Assembly: GCF_018446385.1 (NCBI RefSeq)
Contig: NC_055988.1
Coordinates: 163,816,209-163,880,208 of the forward strand
Source of the DNA: Zingiber officinale
Taxonomy: Eukaryota > Streptophyta > Magnoliopsida > Zingiberales > Zingiberaceae
Direction: 5' to 3'
DNA: 64,000 nucleotides
Shown here: one piece after another, positions 1-10,921 of the stretch
How positions within the stretch are numbered: position 1 is the first letter of the stretch
Layout: each line of letters begins with the position of its first letter
Notes under the pieces: generated by a model
The model's database searches: none
Told to the model about the DNA's origin: nothing
The model's input: only the letters and a program-made list of their open reading frames with translations
Made by a program: the position numbers and the translations under genes

Positions 1-394
1 GGAGGGCATCGACCTAATGTACTGGGTCATGATACGATGACGACCTGGTCGGGTTCATCTGAATTGAATTTGTAGGCTATACCAAATTATATAAGGTGTA
101 TACTTATCAAGAAAACCGTGGGTTCTACTTATATTGAAGAGAAATTAGAAGAATTCTTTAGACTTAACTTCAAATACAATGCAACTGATATGGAGATCTT
201 TGTTCAGCATCTACGTGGTTTTTGGATTAATACCTAAGTTAGTTATCGGGAAAAGTCAAGATGAGTCAGACTTATTCACTAAGGTAGTCAACTTAACCTA
301 AGTGAGATCTAGTATGTTACCCTATGGAGATTAAGTCATCAGACCAGGGGACAAATCCTAAATTCTCTCACTCAATCGTAGACTCTCTACTCAG
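1..394. other. unassigned intergenic sequence
   Basis: No open frame of useful length, RNA gene or clear repeat was recognised here. The sequence is mixed in composition and runs directly into the 18-bp array that follows. Confidence 0.3.
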
Positions 395-772
395 GGTCTC
401 GGTCTCATAATTTATCTTCGTCTAAGATGTCATCTCCATCTCAGAAACCATCTCAGCCTCAGAAGACATCTCGGTCTCATAAATAGCTTTGGTTTCAGAA
501 GACATCTTAGTCTCAGAATCCATTTTTGTCTTAAAAGATATATCGATCTTAGGAACTATCTCCGTCTTAGAAATCATCTCTATCTCAGAAAACTATCTCG
601 GTCTTATAAAACATCTCAATCTCAAAAGTCATCTCAGTCTTAGAATACATTTAGGTCTTAGACGTCATCTGTCTCAAAAACCATCTCTGTCTTATAAGTC
701 ATCTCTGTCTTAGAAAACATTTGGGTCTCATAAACCATTTCTCTCACGGAAATCATCTCAGTCTTGGATGTT
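395..772. repeat. 18-bp minisatellite, about 21 units
   Basis: A degenerate tandem array with an 18-bp period and a unit close to CATCTCAGTCTCAGAAAC. About 21 units can be laid end to end with substitutions and one or two single-base or two-base slips. Because 18 is a multiple of three, one plus-strand frame (489-713) stays open as an imperfect hexapeptide repeat. That frame has no other gene feature and is probably not a gene. Confidence 0.85.
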
Positions 773-833
773 GTCTTGGTTTACCCTCATGGCCTTGAGC
801 GACAACTTTATTTTAGCCTTAGTCATTGATACA

Positions 834-1381
834 TAGGGATGTAAATGAACCAAACGGTTCGTGAGCTATTCGGAACTTGATTCGATAAAAAACTCGTTCG
901 AGTTCGTTCGTTTATCTTATCGAGCCGAGCTCGAGCTCGATTTCGAGCTCAACAGTTTTATCGAGCTGAGCTCAAGCTTAAGGATATTCGGCTTGTGAGC
1001 TCGCGAACATGTTCGTTTATAGGCTTGCGAGCCAAAAAAATGAGCCTTAAACCGAGCAAAAAAACGAGCTCTAAAATGAGAAAAAAAAACGAGCTCTAAA
1101 ATAAACCTTAAAATGAGCTTTAAAATGAGCCTTAAAATAAGTCAAAAATGAGCTCTAAAATGAGTCAAAAATGAGCTCTAAACGAGCCTGAAAATGAGTC
1201 CGAGCTCGCTTAACGAGTTAAGCCCGTTAATTTTGATAATCGAGTTAATAACGAGCCGAGCTCGAACTGTTCGCGAGCTTGATAATTTTAAAACGAACCG
1301 AGCTCGAGCTCGAATATAACTTAAATGAGCCGAACTTGAATCTCATATTATTCGACTCGATTCGACTCGTTTATATTCCTA
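834..1381. mobile_element. non-autonomous hAT element (548 bp)
   Basis: The element starts TAGGGATGTAAATGA and its other end reads, on the opposite strand, TAGGAATATAAACGA. These are imperfect terminal inverted repeats of the Ac-like type. It is flanked by a perfect 8-bp direct repeat TTGATACA (826-833 and 1382-1389), as expected of hAT insertions. The interior has no coding frame and is packed with GAGCTC, CTCGAG and short AAATGAGC units, so it can form many alternative hairpins. The superfamily call rests on the duplication length and terminal motif. Confidence 0.8.
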
Positions 1382-1389
1382 TTGATACA

Positions 1390-2125
1390 CTCCCCTGAAA
1401 AAGATATATACATTGTTCTCCTAAAGCCACTTTAGGTTAACGTCACTTTCTCTATTCTTAAAATAGATTTGTACCCTGTATGTACTCGCAGACAGTAATT
1501 GTAATATTCCTGTACATGTATCAATCAAAGAATGACAAGGTGGTTACCAGTTTAATTTGTTAGTGCTGGTCTTCTAGATACCTCCCTGTTGACATGCGCG
1601 TGACACCAGATGAATGGAAGGAGAACCAATAATTGCGAGATCTGGTCCCCTCCCAGCCTTTATAATTATGACATCCTAATTAACATGAAGATACTTTCAA
1701 GAAAAGACATATAAGCACTCATGAAAATGAGGAAAAGGGAAGACAAAGGTTTGAGAGCGGTTTGAGCAGTTGAGCTTACTCTGACTTCTTCTTATTTTAT
1801 ATTTATCATTTAAGAGAAATCTTAGCTTGAGTGTCAGAGTAACCACATGATCTGTCTGACCAACCTAACCTTCTGTTTTGAATGTGTTCCAATTTCCGTC
1901 GAACTGCTGCATCGATGACCTGTGTACACCCCAGTAAATTCGTTAATGGGTAATTTGACCGTTCATAATAATATTTTAGTCGGAATAATATCCACCAACA
2001 AAAAAGTATAGTGTCTTTTTTTAAAAAAAAAATATATTTTACCGATGTACATTGAAAGGTATCTACAGTGCATTCAAAGATGACGCTCAGACGAAGGAAG
2101 AGTTGATCATGCGCATAAAAAAATA
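1390..2125. other. unassigned sequence, possible LTR debris
   Basis: No gene was recognised. The part around 1660-1860 has a TATA-like CTTTATAATTAT, then purine-rich and CTTCTTCTT-type sequence and a TTGAGTGTCAGAGT motif. Together these resemble the R/U5 end of a plant LTR, but no second LTR or target duplication was found. Confidence 0.25.
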
Positions 2126-2399
2126 ATTTTTTTATGTAATGGGTATAAATGATATATGAGGGAGGTTATGCTCAGTCACGCCAAGTTTCGACCCCAAGAC
2201 CTCATGTATTAATACCTTATGTTTTAATCATCGCACCGTCCCGAGAGAACGGATATAATATGATTTTTTTATGTAATGGGTATAAATAATATATGAGGGA
2301 GGTTATGCTCAGTCACGCCAAGTTTCGACCCCAAGACCTCATGTATTAATACCTTATGTTTTAATCATCGCACCGTCCCGAGAGAACGGATATAATATG
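2126..2399 (-). repeat. two SINE-like units in tandem (137 bp each)
   Basis: Units 2126-2262 and 2263-2399 are direct repeats that differ at about one base. Read on the minus strand each contains GGTGCGATGATTAAAAC, then GGGTCGAAACTTGG, in the positions of RNA polymerase III A and B boxes. Each ends in an A-rich CATAAAAAAAT tail. This is the layout of a tRNA-derived plant SINE. Near identity of the copies points to recent tandem duplication, or to a second insertion at the same site. Confidence 0.7.
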
Positions 2400-3706
2400 A
2401 TAATGGTAGGCACACAAAATGGAGGATGGTGGCATAAATATCCAAAACGGAGAGTCAATGGTAAATTATCAAATTATCTAAAGTTTTTGAACTATTTAAA
2501 TCATGTATTTAAAATTTAAAATTATTAAATCATGTACTCCATAACTATTCTACCTCATTTTTATGATTTCGTATCAATTGAATTTATGTATAAAAAATTA
2601 TTATTTTTAATATAATAGATGAAATTAATATTTAAAAATATGAATATAATAAGAATAATTAGTCAAATACATATAATATAATTCGATATCGGCCTGAAGA
2701 TGATCAATGTAGGGCCCCTACACAGGGCCCATCTCGTGATGGCCCTATTTGTTTATTTTAAAATAAAATTTTTATATATTTTTTATAGTATTAACAAATA
2801 ATTCTCTATTAGTGAAAACAAATTAATTAAAAATATCTAGTTATAAATTACAAATTATTATGGTCTTATTTTTCTAAAAATATCAGGCACATTTTCTTTC
2901 TCCACCGTCTTCTATTTTCCTAAATAGCTAAACCTAATCTATCGCCTTTTGTTCTTTCAACCTTTCGGCCACACCGATGTCGACACCGAAGTCTCGATAG
3001 ACTTTATTGAGTGCAAACAACGCATGAACCCTGGTGATCTCGAGTGCCATCATCACAAATTCGCAGTCACCTCTAGACTTCGTGGCCATTATTGCAACAT
3101 CAGGTTGGTATATCAAGGTTTATATTCCTACTTATGTATCTATTGTTTTTCTTAAATATGTTTGATAGGATTATATTTTCTATTGATTTGTCGGTTCAGC
3201 ATTAAATTAAAGTGTTTTTTATTTTTGGATTTCTAATAATTAAGGTGGGTAATTAAAGGATAGACATTGTGCAATTATAGGGAAAACGGATTAGTATAGA
3301 ATATCCATGAATATGTGATTTAGGTATTACAAGATATATTTCACAAACACATTAATAGTTAGTTAGTAATCCAACATTTTGGTGAAGTTCATTCTGACCA
3401 TATATTTTAATTATAGCTCTTGAGAAAATTTATTCATAGCAACTAGCAACCCTTCATGAAGCCTCACTGTTTGACACCTTGTAGATGTGCAAACCTAATG
3501 GTGTTTGAGGTTGCAACAAAAAGGATAACTTATGATTAAATCCAAAAAATGTCATCGCTGATGAACCAGATTGTTGCTCCACTTTGAAATGATAGTTCAA
3601 TGATATTTCTTGTATCCTTGTCATTATGCATTCATTGACATTCACGGAATCTAAAGTGTTTTTTTATCTTTTTTTTTTCTTGCATCAGACCCTTCAAAGT
3701 CTAAGA
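2400..3706. other. AT-rich intergenic sequence
   Basis: No gene was recognised. Short open frames on both strands near 2934-3155 and 3454-3829 have no family resemblance and overlap each other. The left half (2460-2900) is very AT-rich. Confidence 0.3.
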
Positions 3707-3803
3707 CCGATTGTCACGCCCCGGGGGAGTCTCTGTCCGAAGAAATTTCGGCAGCACCTCCCCTGTACGGGTGACAATCTAAAGCATTTCTACAGACATA
3801 ATA

Positions 3804-6367
3804 TGTTAGAGTATATACTAAAAGCCTAGCTTTTGGTATAAACATTTATCTAGAAATAAGAATCACATTGGTCAAATGTCTACATTTATAATAAATGTAG
3901 TTGTTCAATTAATTTATATTGTAGATAACATGGTGTGTGGTGTCACACACAGAGGATCATGTTATCAGTACCTTATAAATTATAAACAGTAGCTCACGAC
4001 CATAATGGAAAGGAACAAACCATTAGAAGGTCGTAATGTAATTAGGTATCAGTTTATCTTGACTGTATAATTACACTAGTACACTCAGAGTGTATTGAGT
4101 AAGACCATTTGAGGTCGTTTCTTTTATACTGACTTTATAAAGAAACAAAGACCTCGGTTATTATGGAAGTGTGTGCTCTTAATCCTAATATAATAACAAG
4201 CACATATATTTGATATTTATTTTTTTAATTTACCAATGGGTGAGATTTAGTTCGATAAATCAATAAGCCCGATAAGTTAGGAAATGGTATCACTTATAGT
4301 GTGTGTTGTTGATTATAAAAGGAAACTGTGTCCTAGAGATACTAGGTTGATAATGTCCTCAAGAGGAGCTCATAAGGATTGTCATGTTAAACCCTGCAGG
4401 TGGACTTAGTCCGACATGATAATAAGGTTGAGTGGTACTACTCTTGGACTAAGATATTAATTAAATGAGTTGTCAGTAACTCACTTAATTAGTGGACATT
4501 CGATATCTTAAACACAGGGAGACTAACACACTCATAATAAGAAGGAGCCCAAAAATATAATTTGGAATTGGTGCGGTAGTTCAATAATAGTTCTCTAGCG
4601 GAATGAATTATTATTGATAAAATTAAGTTGTGTGTTCGGGGCGAACACGGGATGCTTAATTTTATCGGGAGACCAAAACCAAATCCTCTTCTCGGTCCTT
4701 ATCGTAGCCTCTTAATTATAGAGTACTATACCCACCTATACCCACCTTCTTACCCATCCTATAGGGGTCGGCCAAGCTAGCTTGGAGACCAAGCTAGGGC
4801 CGGCCATGGGTATGTTCATGGGTGAATTCATGTGGCCGGCCCTATTAAAATAAAAAGGAATTTTAATTTTAAAATTTTTCTTATGTGGATAATATAATTT
4901 AAAAGAGAGTTTAAAAATTTAAATCCTTCCTTTTATAAGATTCTACAAAATATTAAGAGAATAGTTAAAATCTCTTTCCTTTTTTTGTAGATTAAAAGGT
5001 TGATTTTAATTTTGGTAAAAACTTTCCTTTTAATTATATTCATGATTTAAAAGAAAGTTTAAAAATTAAAAATTCTCTTTTATTAGTTTCTACAAAAGAT
5101 TAAGAAAAGATTTAATATCTTTCCTCATTTGTAGATTGAAAGGAGATTTTAATTTTTAGAGATAACTTTCCTTTTTGGAAATTATCCACATGTTTAAAAG
5201 AAAGATTTTAATTTATAAAAAAAATTTTTATTAACCAATCATGAAGGGATTAAAATTATTGGAGAAATTTTTATAAATTTCTAGAAACAAATTAGGAAGT
5301 TTTAATTTTTGTTTTAATTAAAACTCTCCTAGTTTTGGGGAGAATAGTGGCCGGCCATTATAATTTGAAAAGAGAAAATTATTTTAATTAAATAAATTTT
5401 TCTTTTCAATGGCAAAAGAATTAAGAAAGTTTTTATTAAATTTTCCTTATTTGCCAAGATCAAGGATTATAAAAGAGGGGGTAGAGGAGGCTTCAATGCT
5501 AACGACTCTATTCTATTTTTCCTCTCTTTTCTCCTTGGGTGTGGCCGGCCCTTTCTTTCCTCTCCTCTCCTTTGTGTGGCCGAAACCTTCTCATGGTGGA
5601 GATAGCTTTGGTGGCCGGATCTAAAAAGGAGAAGAAGGAGAGAAAAGAAGCCTCTTTTCTAGCATCCCTTGGAGCATGGTGGTGGTGGCCGAACCTCTTC
5701 ATCCTAGGAGAAGTTTTGATGGCCGAAACTTGTAAGGAAGAAGAAGGTGCTTGGTGGTTCTCATCTCGGAAGATCGTTGCCCACACAACGTCCGAGGTTA
5801 GAAGAGGAATACGGTAGAAGATCAAGAGGTCTTTCTAAAAGGTATAACTAGTCATTTTTATTTCCGCATCATACTAGTTATTTTTGGAAATAATACCAAA
5901 TACAAGAGGCTTACGATTCTAGTATTTCGAATATGTTTTTCGATGATGTGTTCTTTTGTTTTATTTTTCCTTGTGATTTAATTATTCTTTTCGGTTAACC
6001 TAAAGTTATTTTAGGAAATTAAATATTAGTTTTCCATAAAAGGTTTTGTCTAGTCGGTGGTGGTTGCTCCCATATCCAAGAAGGTCATGTGCCTCGCCAC
6101 GTCAGTACTGGGAATCAATTATGGAAATTAATATTTAATGGAATTAATAACTTAAGGTGATTTGGGTCGAACGTGTTAAGTTCCGCAGGAGATCCAAGTC
6201 AAAACCTAAAAGAACAAATAGATTAAGTTTTGGATCAAACGTGTTAAGTTCCGCAGGCGATCCAAAATTTAATTTAAAAGAACACATGGTAGCTAGGAAA
6301 AGGTTCAGACCTTTGTACAAAATTTTTGTACAGTGGAACCTCTAGGCTTTCCGAGTAGCAACCAACA
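3804..6367 (+). repeat. Copia 5' LTR (2,564 bp)
   Basis: It differs from the 3' LTR by roughly 33-35 substitutions plus a few small indels, counted by eye, or about 1.3%. It contains GGCCGGCC words and AT-rich stretches. Short frames inside (5409-5825) recur in the other LTR only because the LTRs are copies, so they are not evidence for genes. Confidence 0.92.
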
Positions 6368-8474
6368 ATTGGTATCAGAGCTAGGGTTTTGCCTCTGTGT
6401 ATTTGGTATTAGTTTAATTATGCACATGTCATACATAATTTAGGCAGGATAATAGTAGGATGTGCTAACTTTGTGGATGCAGGATCCAACTATTATGACT
6501 TTTAGTTATTATGTGTGTGATTGGACCCTTGGACATGTCAAGGGCATTTATATGTGTGTGCATGATTGTATTATAAAATACAGCAGGAGCTGTATTTAGT
6601 TTTATTAGGATTTTATTTTTGATCTAGATACATGTACATTCCTTTTATGGAATATAGGATCAAAAATGTAAAATTCTATTTATGTCGCGGATCGAATCTT
6701 GCAAAGCGTGGAACCTTCTAAGGACCAGAGGCGCAGCGGAACTAGGAGCAAGATGGATGCGACAGCTAGACCCGGTGGCGGTGGCCAAATATGGCAGCAG
6801 CTTGGGATGACAACACACGGAGGACAACTAGAGATAAAAGCCATAATAGTTGAAAATCAGATTTTCTATTTATTGCTTTTATATTGTGCTGTGTGTGCAT
6901 GTTGGTTTACATATTTAGTAGGCTAGTATAGTTAAAATTCCTCATTTATAAATAACTAAGTGGGAGAGGAATTTTTAAGTAAATCCCATGGTCTCCATTA
7001 CTGGTTTGTAAATGATGCAAACAAGCTTGCGCGTTGGCTCTGAGTGCCTTCCTCCATAACGGATGAGCTTGTTTGTGGATCACTAGAACAGACTTCCATT
7101 TTTGGATGACTATAGGAAGTTAATTAAGAGCGTGTGATCTTCCCCAACGGAAGGGGCATAATCTTATTAATGGACTTAGTGTCAAGTAATGGTATACACT
7201 TAGACACATTTAATAGTATCCTCCCCAACGGAGTCACTACTATCACTTGTGTGACCAAAGGGAAACCAACTATTGATTTGTCATAAAACTATATTGGCAA
7301 TATAATAAAATTAATAAACCCCTCTTACAAATGTTTGAATTTGCATACGTCCACACTAACGTGGCATACAAGATTCATGGTGTTTGAGGTAATTTTATTT
7401 GTCAAAAGGTTATATTGACAAGATAGTCAATGGATAAAACCCTCCTCTTACAAATGATGAATTTGTATACGTCCACACTAACGTGACATGCAAAATTCAC
7501 GGTGTTTGAGGTGTTGGTGAATTTAAATAATATTGTTTGAGGAATCAATGTTATTTTAAATTCAAAGAGTTTTGACCAAATATTTGATCAAAGACAGATC
7601 AACTATTAATTTTATTCGTCATAAAGTAAAGTTAACGAGATAATAAAATTAATGAATAAAATCTCATCTTCGATTTTGTATACACAAAATTCATGGAGAT
7701 TTTAAGGAGTTGATCTTGACCAAATATTTTTGTGATTCTTAGGATGTTTGTCAATCCCTAGTAGTCATACTATAGAAAAAGACTTAGTAGTCCCAATTGT
7801 AATAATTGGAAATAGGACTTGGACATTAAGGTAGACTGTCTTCTTAGAACTAAGAACAATTTAGGTGTATTTAATTCATTAGTTGAAACATGTCCAGTGG
7901 TGTTATCTACCAGAACCTGGAGTGTAGATACAAGATGCCATTAATCATGTCTGCAATTCATTACAGGGTTCCAGGAAACCCGACAACTAAATGAAAGGTA
8001 AATCACCGTCCACATGGGCACTACTGTAAAAGTGGTAGCTGTTGCAGTGGGAGATGTTTATCCTTTGATAAGAATAAAATATGGATTTTAAGTAATTGTC
8101 TTTACGTACCAAGTTTAGAAAGAACCTGGATTCAGTTTCTAAACTATTATAGATATTGTGTCTATTTTGATAACAAAGTTGTTATCGAGAAAAATAGGGA
8201 AGTTATCTATTCTGGTATGATGGTTGACAATTTATAATCCAATAACTCTCACGATGCAACAAATGGAAATTAGTAACACATCTTCTAATTTTAAGAGAAA
8301 GCAACCTTAGGAAATGAACCAATTATATCTTTGGCATCTAAAAGCTAGGTTATACTTGAGTAGGATTCATTGGTAGCTAATGAACTTTTGGGTTCATTGG
8401 TAGTGGAAATATTTCCAACCTGCGAGTCTTACTTGGAAGGAAAATAACCAAGAAGCTTTTAAGTCCAAGGGGTA

Positions 8475-8640
8475 TAGAGTCAAAGATATGTTGAAATCGG
8501 TTCATTCTGATTTGTGTGATCCTATGACTATCCAGACAAGAGGTAGTATTGAATATTTTGTCTATTTTATAGACAACTATTCAAGATACAAATAAATTTA
8601 CTTAATGTACCGCAAGACTAAGTACTTTGATTAGTTCAAA
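8475..8640 (+). pseudogene. Copia integrase remnant
   Basis: Translation gives SVHSDLCDPM, then YFVYFIDNYSRYK, an in-frame TAA and LMYRKTKYF. This matches the start of the Copia integrase catalytic core, with the first Asp in HSDL and the second in FIDNYSR. A GAG-pre-integrase trace, LYLWHLKARL, lies just upstream near 8320. The stop codon and the lack of a continuing frame show it cannot make active integrase. Confidence 0.75.
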
Positions 8641-9639
8641 TAGTACAAGGTTGATGCGGAGAAATGTTAAAGTAAAAAGTCACTATGGAAGATCGTAGTG
8701 GCAAGTACCTCTTGAGAGATTTTAGGAGTCACTTATCAGTAGTTGGATTTCAATCCCAACTAACTGCATCTGGTACACCCCAACAGAATGGTGTAGTAGA
8801 AAGAAGGTAAAGGACTCTTATGGAATAATTAGATAGATGATGAGTTATTCAGAAAATTACCAAATTTGTTTTAAGAATAAACTCTGGAAACGAAAGTGAA
8901 CATAGTACCTTCCAAGTTAGAACTCTCTACTCATATAGAATTGCTGAATAGGTGAAAATCTATTTTGAAGCATATTCGGATTCGGGTAATCCAGCACATA
9001 TGTTAAAGAGAGACAATGATAAGTTGGATAGGAGTTCACTTGTTTGTAAGTTATCCTAGATAAACAAAAGTAGGTTTATAGTCTTAAAAATCAGAAGGTC
9101 ATTGTTGGCATCAATAACTGATTTTTAGAAAAGGACTATATAATGAACCACGTGCTCATAAGTAAATTTGTTCTTAAGGAAATAATAAAGGACATGTCTA
9201 ACCTAGTACCAACTGTACAAGATGAGATACCACAAGAAAACTGCAACACGTATCACAAATGATACACAATTGCTGAAAGTGCCTTGTCATAGTGGGAGGG
9301 TTGTTAGGCAACCTAAATAGGTTCATGTTTTGGGAGAGTTTTTGGATTCGATCCCTGGAGGACATGAACCTGATCTCCGGTCATATGATGAAGTACTCCA
9401 AGATAAAGATGCAAGCATCTTGGCAAAGAGTAATGAATAACAGAATTAGAATATATGTATTCTAATAAAATCTGGAAGCTTATAGAATCACCAAATGGTG
9501 TAAAAGCCGTTGGGTGTAAAAAGGTCTATAATAGGAAAAGAGGGATAGACAGGAAGGTAGTAACTTTCAAAGCAAGGCTTGATGAAAAAGGAAACTTTTT
9601 CAGTGGTAGTCATGCTTAAGTCTATCCGGATTCTTTTAT

Positions 9640-9935
9640 CTATTTGGCAAGTGGATGTCAAGACAGCATTCCTTAATGGAAGTCTTGAAGAAAGTATCCA
9701 TATAAAGCAACCAGAAGGGTTCATTGCAAAGGGCTAAGAGCATCTTGTGTAAAGCTCAATTAGTCTATGGACTGAGGCAAAGCTTCAAGGTCTTGGAACA
9801 TCCGGTTTATCAAAGTATTTCAGACCTATGGATTTATTTAGTAACCGGATAAGTCTTGTGTATACAAAAGGTGTGATGGAAGCGTGGTGGTATTTCTTGT
9901 ACTATACGTAGATAACATTTTTGGTAATTTGAAAC
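9640..9935 (+). pseudogene. Copia reverse transcriptase remnant
   Basis: The segment DVKTAFLNGSLEESIHIKQP (from about 9652) is the conserved Copia RT block around the first catalytic Asp. Further on, LVLYVDNIF (about 9895-9920) corresponds to the YVDD catalytic box with the last Asp changed to Asn. Frameshifts separate the blocks. An RNase H trace EA-stop-YMATSEVA lies at about 10545-10575. Confidence 0.75.
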
Positions 9936-10921
9936 AATATCAAAATGTTGTCAAAAGTAAGGGTATGGTTGTCCAAACAATTCGATATAAAGGACTTGGG
10001 AGAATGAATATATTCTTGAGATCAAAGTAATAAGGGATCGCAAGAAAAGAATATTTTACTTATCCCAAGCTTCATACATCGGAAAAATCCTTGCTCGTTT
10101 TAAAGCATGCAAAACTCCAAGAAAGGTTTCTTACCTTTTCAGGATGGAGTAACTTTATCTAAAGATATGTCTCTGTAGACATCAAAGGAGATAGAGGAAA
10201 TGAAGGCGGTTCTTTATGCTTCGGCTGTTGGAAGTCTAATGTATGCTATGCACGAGATCATAAATCTGTTTTGCCAAGGGCATAGTTAGCAGATATCAAA
10301 GTAATCCTGGACAAGAACATTGGACTGCAGTAAAGCATATATTGAAGTACCTTAGAGGCACTAGAGATTATATGCTAGCTTACAAGGCAGTTAATTTGGT
10401 CCTTGTGGGTTGCATGGATTTTGACTTCCAATCGGATAGGGACAATAATAAGTCAACCTCGGGGTTTTGTGTTTACTTTAGGAGGTAAAGTCATAACTAT
10501 GGAAAAGTGATAAGCATAGGTGTTTTTCTGGACTCCACCATAGAAGCTTAGTATATGGCAACCTCTGAGGTAGCTATAAAAGCTGAATGATTCAATAATC
10601 TCAAGATAGACTTAGATATGATTTCTGGTTTGTCTAAAGATTATTACAATTTATTGTAATAATATTGGTGCAGTAGCAAACTCGAAGAAGCCATAAGTCT
10701 ATAAAGGCAAGTAAACACAATAGAGCGCAAGTACCACCCAATACGAGAAATCGTATAAACGAGGAGAAGTTGTTGCTGCCTAGATTGCATCAGGTGATGA
10801 CCTATAGATCCTTCCACCGAGGTCCTTAAGGCAAGAGCTTTTGATGGACATGTTGAAGGGTTAGGAATCAGATGTATGGCAGCAGATATAGCAGCTTAGT
10901 CTTTTAGTATAAGTGGGAGAT

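Noticed and set aside
834..1381. MULE assignment from a 9-bp duplication (ATTGATACA)
   Set aside because: With the leading A counted as flank, the last A of the element is lost and the ends become unequal. The 8-bp reading gives symmetrical TAGG ends, as in hAT.
5508..5825. Overlapping open frames of 92-105 codons in the Copia 5' LTR, with relatives at 12738-12935
   Set aside because: They recur only because the two LTRs are copies. Small indels break them and no family features are present.
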